This document shows, piece after piece, positions 5,471 through 9,421 of a stretch of 9,421 bases of DNA (its first letter is position 1; every line of letters starts with the position of its first letter). Position numbers and translations under genes: made by a program. Below the pieces are notes generated by a model that worked only from the letters and a program-made list of their open reading frames with translations, did not search any database and was not told where the DNA came from. The stretch comes from DATDAH01 sp036525535 (GTDB taxonomy: Bacteria > Actinomycetota > Acidimicrobiia > Acidimicrobiales > DATDAH01): positions 1 to 9,421 of the forward strand of contig DATDAH010000086.1 of the NCBI GenBank assembly GCA_036525535.1, written 5' to 3'.

Positions 5471-6715
5471 CTAGCCGGTGGGCAGCTCGCTGAAGGGGGT
5501 GGCCTTGTCCGGACCGGGCTCCTTCGGCAGGCCCAGTACTCGCTCCCCGATGATGTTGCGCTGCACCTCGTCGGTGCCGCCGTAGATCGACGGGGCCGGG
5601 CTGAACAGGGCCAACTCCTGGATCATGCCGCCGCCCGGCGTGTCCGGGCCCATCACTGTTCCCGCCGGTCCGACGATGCGCAGGCCGAGGTCGCGGGAGA
5701 GCCGGGTCATGTGGCTCATCATCAGCTTGGCCAGGTTGGGCAGAGCCGGTGAGGCCTGGCCCGCTTTGGCCCGCTGCACGCCCCAGCCGCTGATCTGGTC
5801 CATGGAGTAGAGACGCATCAGGTCCTGGCGGATCAGCGGATCGTCGTCCTTGCCCAGCTCGGCCACGAGGTTCTGCAGCAGCTTGTTGCTGCGCCCGGCC
5901 AGGATCGTGGCGGTGCCACCGCGGCCCCCCTTGGCCACGAAGTCACCCGCCCGACGCTCGAGGTGCCCGGCGACGCTGCCCGGCAGTGCCAGCGAGGTGG
6001 CGGACGAGCCGCCGCCCCCGCCGAGGCTGGCCCGCTCGTTCATGAGCGTGGTGTTGGCCACCGCCCAGCCGTTGCCGAGACCGCCGATGAGGAGGTCGTC
6101 GGCCACCCGGGCGTCGTCGAGGAAGACCTCGTTGAACAGCGCACGGCCGGTCATCTCGACCAGAGGCCGGACGTCGATGCCGGGCTGGTGCATCGGGATG
6201 CCGAAGTAGCTGATGCCCTTGTGCTTGGGGGCGTCCGGGTCGGTGCGGGCGATGAGCATGCCCAGGTCGGCGTGCTGGCCGCCACTGGTCCACACCTTCT
6301 GGCCGTTGACGACCCACTCGTCGCCGTCCTTGACGGCCTTGCACTGGAGGCCGGCGAGGTCGGAGCCGGCGCCGGGCTCGCTGAAGAGCTGGCACCAGGC
6401 CTCCTGGCCGTTCGCGATCTTGGGCAGGAATCGCTGCCTCTGCTCGTCGGTGCCGTGGGCGATGATCGTCGGGGCGGCCAGCATCGTGCCCAGCCCTCCT
6501 GGCGGTCCGAGGGCGCCGGCCTCGCCGACCTCGACCCCGACGGCGTTGGCCTCGGGACGGGCCAGCCCCCGGCCCGAGTGCTCCTCGGGCCAGCTCGGCA
6601 TGGCCCAGCCGGAGTCGGCGAGGCGTTGCCACCAGTCGGCCACGGTCAGGTCGGGGTCCCAGTTGTCGTCCAGCCAGGCGCGGACCTCGGTCCGCACATC
6701 CTCAGTCACTGCCAT
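5471..6715 (-). CDS. Acyl-CoA dehydrogenase (FadE-like)
   Basis: A 414-residue flavoenzyme that introduces an alpha-beta double bond into an acyl-CoA, the first step of beta-oxidation. Visible landmarks are an N-terminal helical domain with WAMPSWPEEHSGRG (37-50), the FAD/substrate signature QLFSEPGAGSDLAGL (109-123), the middle beta domain WVVNGQKVWTSGGQHAD (134-150), and the C-terminal FAD-binding block YGGTDEVQRNIIGERVLGLP (378-397). Glu is absent at the medium-chain-type catalytic position (YEGT reads YGGT), but Glu227 in MNERASLG lies where isovaleryl- and long-chain-type enzymes carry their catalytic Glu. Length is normal for a single enzyme. The ATG at 6715 lacks a ribosome site and is preceded six bases earlier by a -10-like TAAGCT, suggesting a leaderless mRNA. 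It diverges from the CYP125-like gene; in Mycobacterium tuberculosis cyp125 also neighbours fadE genes. The substrate is inferred, not shown. Confidence 0.92.
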   Translation of the reverse strand: MAVTEDVRTEVRAWLDDNWDPDLTVADWWQRLADSGWAMPSWPEEHSGRGLARPEANAVGVEVGEAGALGPPGGLGTMLAAPTIIAHGTDEQRQRFLPKIANGQEAWCQLFSEPGAGSDLAGLQCKAVKDGDEWVVNGQKVWTSGGQHADLGMLIARTDPDAPKHKGISYFGIPMHQPGIDVRPLVEMTGRALFNEVFLDDARVADDLLIGGLGNGWAVANTTLMNERASLGGGGGSSATSLALPGSVAGHLERRAGDFVAKGGRGGTATILAGRSNKLLQNLVAELGKDDDPLIRQDLMRLYSMDQISGWGVQRAKAGQASPALPNLAKLMMSHMTRLSRDLGLRIVGPAGTVMGPDTPGGGMIQELALFSPAPSIYGGTDEVQRNIIGERVLGLPKEPGPDKATPFSELPTG

Positions 6716-6742
6716 CCGGCGAGCTTACGTAGGGTGGTCGCC
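6716..6742. promoter_or_regulatory. 27-bp divergent promoter region with back-to-back -10 elements
   Basis: The whole space between two divergent start codons. On the plus strand TAGGGT (6730-6735) is followed by seven bases and the P450's GTG. On the minus strand TAAGCT (complement of 6722-6727) is followed by six bases and the dehydrogenase's ATG. Both fit TANNNT at the distance expected for leaderless transcripts. The two hexamers are separated by two bases, around a TACGTA palindrome (6726-6731). Any -35 elements would lie inside the opposite coding region; no good TTGACA match is seen there. Confidence 0.45.
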
Positions 6743-8002
6743 GTGGCCGTCTCCGACCTGGCATCCGTTCCCCTCGACGAGATCGACCTGACCGATCCCG
6801 ACGCCTACGTGACGCGGGTCCCGCACGAGCAGTTCGCCACCCTGCGCCGGGAGGCGCCGGTGTTCTGGCACGAGGACGCCGAAGGTGGGTTCTGGTGCGT
6901 GACCCGCCACGCCGACATCGTCACGGTGAACCGGGACTGGGAGACGTACTCCTCCTACAAGGGGGCGGTGTACCTCTGGACGCCGGACGAGCTCGAGATG
7001 CAGCGGCTGATGATGCTGAACATGGACCCGCCCGAGCACGCCAAGCTGCGGAAGCTGGTCAACCGGGGGTTCACACCGCGGCGCATCCGGGAGCTCCAGG
7101 ATGTCTTGGCCCGGCGGGCGACAACGATCGTGGACGAGGTGATCGAGGCGGGATCCTGCGACATGGTGGAGGCCGTGGCCGCCGAGCTCCCGCTCCAGGC
7201 CATCGCCGAGTTCCTGGGCGTGCCCCAGGAGGACCGTCACCTGGTCTTCAAGTGGAGCAACACCATGATCGGCTCCGACGACCCGGAGTACGCCTCCGAG
7301 AAGGACGAGGCGGGCCAGACCGCCGAGACGATGGCGGCCTCGGCCGAGCTCTACGCCTACGCCCAGGGCCTGGCCGAGGACCGGCGGGCCAACCCCCGTG
7401 ACGACATCGTGTCCGACCTGGTCCAGGCCGAGATCGACGGCGACGTGCTGAGCGACACCGACTTCAACCTCTTCTTCCTCCTCCTCGCCGTGGCCGGGAA
7501 CGAGACCACCCGCAACGCCATCTCCCACTCGGTGCTGGCCCTGGCCGAGAACCCCGACCAGCGCGCATGGCTGCGCGAGGACCCGACCCGCTGGGACTCC
7601 GCCCTCGAGGAGATGCTGCGCTGGTCCACCCCGGTCATGCACTTCCGCCGGACGGCCACCCGGGACGCCGAGCTGGGTGGGCAGGCCATCGCCGAGGGTG
7701 ACCGGGTGGTGATCTGGCACATCTCGGGCAACCGGGACGAGGACGTGTTCACCGATCCCTTCACGTTCGACCTCGGGCGCACGCCCAACGAGCACCTCGG
7801 GGCGGCCGGCCACATCGCCTTCGGCGGCGGCGGTCCGCACTTCTGCCTCGGCGCCAACCTGGCCAAGGCCGAGATGCGGGTGATGTTGGCGGAGGTGGTC
7901 GATCGCCTCGGGGACTTCGAGGTCGACGGCCCGGTCCAGCGCCTGCGCTCCAACTTCATCAACGGCATCAAGCACCTGCCCGTGGCCTGGAGCACCCCGT
8001 GA
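6743..8002 (+). CDS. Cytochrome P450, CYP125-like (steroid side-chain hydroxylase group)
   Basis: A 419-residue soluble bacterial P450 using molecular oxygen and electrons from a ferredoxin partner not seen here. The I-helix oxygen-activation motif is AGNETT (251-256), the K-helix ExxR is Glu290 to Arg293, and the heme loop is FGGGGPHFCLG (360-370) with Cys368 as the heme ligand. Blocks such as LNMDPPEHAKLRKLVNRGFTPR (92-113), ELPLQAIAEFLGVPQEDR (148-165), SNTMIGSDDPEY (172-183) and SNFINGIKH (403-411) strongly resemble what I recall of the CYP125/CYP142/CYP124 group, which oxidises the terminal methyl of cholesterol or branched-chain lipids. The start is GTG 6743, preferred over GTG 6734; it has either a leaderless layout or a weak AGGGTGG site. 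The next gene overlaps its stop by GTGA. The sterol assignment is inferred; another terpenoid substrate is possible. Confidence 0.95.
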   Translation: MAVSDLASVPLDEIDLTDPDAYVTRVPHEQFATLRREAPVFWHEDAEGGFWCVTRHADIVTVNRDWETYSSYKGAVYLWTPDELEMQRLMMLNMDPPEHAKLRKLVNRGFTPRRIRELQDVLARRATTIVDEVIEAGSCDMVEAVAAELPLQAIAEFLGVPQEDRHLVFKWSNTMIGSDDPEYASEKDEAGQTAETMAASAELYAYAQGLAEDRRANPRDDIVSDLVQAEIDGDVLSDTDFNLFFLLLAVAGNETTRNAISHSVLALAENPDQRAWLREDPTRWDSALEEMLRWSTPVMHFRRTATRDAELGGQAIAEGDRVVIWHISGNRDEDVFTDPFTFDLGRTPNEHLGAAGHIAFGGGGPHFCLGANLAKAEMRVMLAEVVDRLGDFEVDGPVQRLRSNFINGIKHLPVAWSTP

Positions 8003-8889
8003 CCGTGCCCGACCTCGGTCGGGTCGGCCTGTGGACCTTCTTCCTGGACCTCCAGCCCGCCGATCGGGTGCGGGACCTCGTGCCCGAGATCGAAGCCATG
8101 GGCTGGGGCTGCGTCTGGGTCCCCGAGGCGGTCAACCGCGACGCCATGGTGAACTCTGCCCTGCTGCTGTCGGCCTCGACGACGCTCAACATCGGCACGG
8201 GCATCGCCTCGATCTGGGGTCGGGACCCCATGACGACCGCGGCGTCGCTGAAGTCGCTCTCGGAGGCCTGGCCCGGTCGCTTCGTCCTCGGCCTCGGGGT
8301 CAGCCACCAGCCGATGGTCGACCACATCCGCGGCCAGGACTACACCAAGCCGTTCACCAAGATGCGCGACTACCTCGCCGCGATGGACGCCGCGCTCTAC
8401 ATGTCTCCGGCCCCGGAGACGACCCATGTCGTACTGGCCGCCCTCGGACCGAAGATGTTGGCGCTGTCCGCGACGGCGGCGGACGGCGCCCATCCCTACT
8501 TCGTGCCCGTCGAGCACACCGCCGTCGCCCGGGAGCACCTGGGCCCGGATGCGCTGCTGGCCCCCGAACAGGCCGTCGTCCTGTCCACCGACGCCGACGA
8601 GGCCCGGCGCGTGGCCCGGGGCCACATGGCCACCTACCTGAACCTGCCCAACTACACGAACAACCTGCGCCGCTTCGGCTGGGGCGACGAGGACCTCGCC
8701 GACGGCGGCAGCGACCGCCTGGTCGACGCCATCGTGGCCTGGGGTGACGAGCAGGCCATCCTGGACCGGGTCGCCGCCCACCACGAGCGGGGAGCCGACC
8801 ACGTCGCCCTCCAGGTCCTCCCCCTCGACGGTGCTTCGGTCCCCATGGACGACTGGCACCGGTTGGCCCAGGCGCTCGACCTCAGCTGA
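7999..8889 (+). CDS. LLM-class F420-dependent oxidoreductase, MSMEG_4141/TIGR03620-like
   Basis: A 296-residue TIM-barrel protein of the luciferase-like family. Key stretches are LGRVGLWTFFLDL (6-18), GWGCVWVPEAVNRDAM (35-50), LNIGTGIASIWGRDPM (63-78), the core RFVLGLGVSHQPMVD (94-108) and YTKPFTKMRDYLAAMD (115-130). This pattern resembles the group named after MSMEG_4141, predicted to use coenzyme F420 to oxidise or reduce small organic substrates. It differs clearly from the other LLM protein in this window in length and core sequence. The GTG start overlaps the P450 stop as GTGA, so the two should be made together; the enzyme may oxidise the hydroxylated P450 product or act on a related intermediate. 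That link is inferred from coupling only. Confidence 0.93.
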   Translation: MTVPDLGRVGLWTFFLDLQPADRVRDLVPEIEAMGWGCVWVPEAVNRDAMVNSALLLSASTTLNIGTGIASIWGRDPMTTAASLKSLSEAWPGRFVLGLGVSHQPMVDHIRGQDYTKPFTKMRDYLAAMDAALYMSPAPETTHVVLAALGPKMLALSATAADGAHPYFVPVEHTAVAREHLGPDALLAPEQAVVLSTDADEARRVARGHMATYLNLPNYTNNLRRFGWGDEDLADGGSDRLVDAIVAWGDEQAILDRVAAHHERGADHVALQVLPLDGASVPMDDWHRLAQALDLS

Positions 8890-8902
8890 CCCTGCGTCAG
8901 GG
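8886..8902. terminator. Small hairpin spanning the convergent stops
   Basis: CCCTG-CGT-CAGGG (8890-8902) forms a perfect 5-bp stem; alternatively CTGAC-CCTGC-GTCAG (8886-8900) pairs. Both sit across the LLM stop and the TetR stop, which are only 7 bp apart. A bidirectional terminator is possible but there is no T-run on either strand. Confidence 0.3.
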
Positions 8903-9421
8903 CCTGAAGGCGCGGTCGACGATGTCGTGGAGCGCGGTCAGCGGGAGGCGCTCGCGGGGGTCGTCGGCCACGACGGCCGGGTCCGTCGACTGGTAGGCGG
9001 CGACCAGGCCGGTGAACAGACGGCCCAGGACCGCCGGATCGCCGTCCCGGAGGACCCCGGCGGCCTGCCCCCGGCGGAAGATGCCGGCCTGCACGTCCAT
9101 GGCCCGCTCGAAGTTGGCGGCCAGGGTCTGCGACGGCGGTAACTCCATGCCCGGCAGCGTGGAGCTGGACGTGCGCAGGTAGAGCCGCCCGAAGTGGGGA
9201 TGGGCCCGGAAGAAGCCGACCTCGTAGTCGACGAGGGCGTGGAGCTGGGCCCGGGCGTCGTCACCGACGCCGGCGGCCGCCTCCATGCCGGGCAGGAACT
9301 CCTCGCCCCGCCGGAGGAAGACGTTGAGGAACAGGTCGTCCTTGTTCTCGAAGAACGAGTACACCGAGCCCACCGAGAACTCCGCCAGCTCGGCGATCTC
9401 CTTCAGGGTGGTCTCGTGGAA
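8897..9421 (-). CDS. TetR-family transcriptional regulator, N-terminus cut by window edge
   Basis: The frame is open to the right edge and gives 174 residues, lacking about 20-30 at the N-terminus. The first visible residues are the end of the TetR DNA-binding domain: TTLKEIAELAEFSVGSVYSF followed by FENKDDLFLNVF. This is the helix-turn-helix plus the fourth-helix signature (the family's YxxFxxKxxL pattern). The rest is a helical ligand-binding domain ending DIVDRAFRP. TetR proteins usually repress neighbouring catabolic genes until an inducer, often an acyl-CoA or the substrate, binds. It converges on the P450-LLM pair with 7 bp between stops; its own promoter and likely operator lie outside the window. 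It may control the P450/acyl-CoA dehydrogenase promoter, but no matching operator can be named here. Confidence 0.92.
   Translation of the reverse strand, partial: FHETTLKEIAELAEFSVGSVYSFFENKDDLFLNVFLRRGEEFLPGMEAAAGVGDDARAQLHALVDYEVGFFRAHPHFGRLYLRTSSSTLPGMELPPSQTLAANFERAMDVQAGIFRRGQAAGVLRDGDPAVLGRLFTGLVAAYQSTDPAVVADDPRERLPLTALHDIVDRAFRP

Noticed and set aside
5963..6742. In-frame upstream extension of the P450 over the acyl-CoA dehydrogenase
   Set aside because: The extension is antisense to a clear enzyme gene and would make the P450 far longer than the normal 400-420 residues.
6725..8859. Two long minus-strand open frames opposite the P450 and second LLM genes
   Set aside because: No domain motifs and shadow-like composition. 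The plus strand holds the P450 heme, I-helix and ExxR motifs and the LLM core.
1..9421. CRISPR arrays, insertion sequences, tRNA/rRNA genes, phage or defence genes
   Set aside because: No regularly spaced repeats, transposase-like frames, tRNA cloverleaf patterns or defence-family motifs were seen. Composition is uniform and gene content is metabolic and regulatory.

Overview
The window is GC-rich DNA (mostly G/C third positions, GTG and TTG starts) that reads as an actinobacterial chromosome. It carries two luciferase-like (LLM) F420-type oxidoreductases, a CYP125-like P450, an acyl-CoA dehydrogenase, a multidomain sigma factor with a SnoaL-like tail, and short or leaderless-looking gene starts. 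A lineage such as Acidimicrobiia or a mycobacterial relative fits, but the window alone cannot decide.

Layout. Bases 1-1726 hold a tight plus-strand operon: the 3' end of a zinc-type alcohol dehydrogenase, a VOC-fold protein and an LLM oxidoreductase, joined by ATGA and GTGA stop/start overlaps. After 52 bp come a SigG/TIGR02960-type sigma factor (1779-2813), a DUF899 thioredoxin-like protein (2907-3647), a possible 44-residue membrane peptide (3652-3786) and an LtrA-family membrane protein (3809-4993), all on the plus strand. A strong hairpin follows ltrA. Bases 5157-6715 hold two minus-strand genes: a CspA-type cold shock protein with a TTG start, and an acyl-CoA dehydrogenase upstream of it. 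The dehydrogenase diverges, across only 27 bp, from a plus-strand pair: a CYP125-like cytochrome P450 and a second LLM oxidoreductase (7999-8889), again joined by GTGA. A TetR-type repressor gene, cut by the window edge, converges on that pair with 7 bp between stops.

How the genes may work together. P450, F420-type oxidoreductase, acyl-CoA dehydrogenase and TetR regulator form a plausible module for oxidising a sterol or other branched/isoprenoid side chain: terminal hydroxylation, further redox steps, then beta-oxidation under repressor control. The alcohol dehydrogenase/VOC/LLM operon looks like a second small catabolic unit. The sigma factor, DUF899 protein and small ORF look like a stress or regulatory block. 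No CRISPR array, mobile element, tRNA or rRNA was found. No wholly new multi-gene system is evident. The points most worth a second look are regulatory: a perfect 14-bp palindrome before the sigma gene, several -10-like hexamers placed 6-7 bases before start codons, and two mutually exclusive stem-loops before the DUF899 gene.
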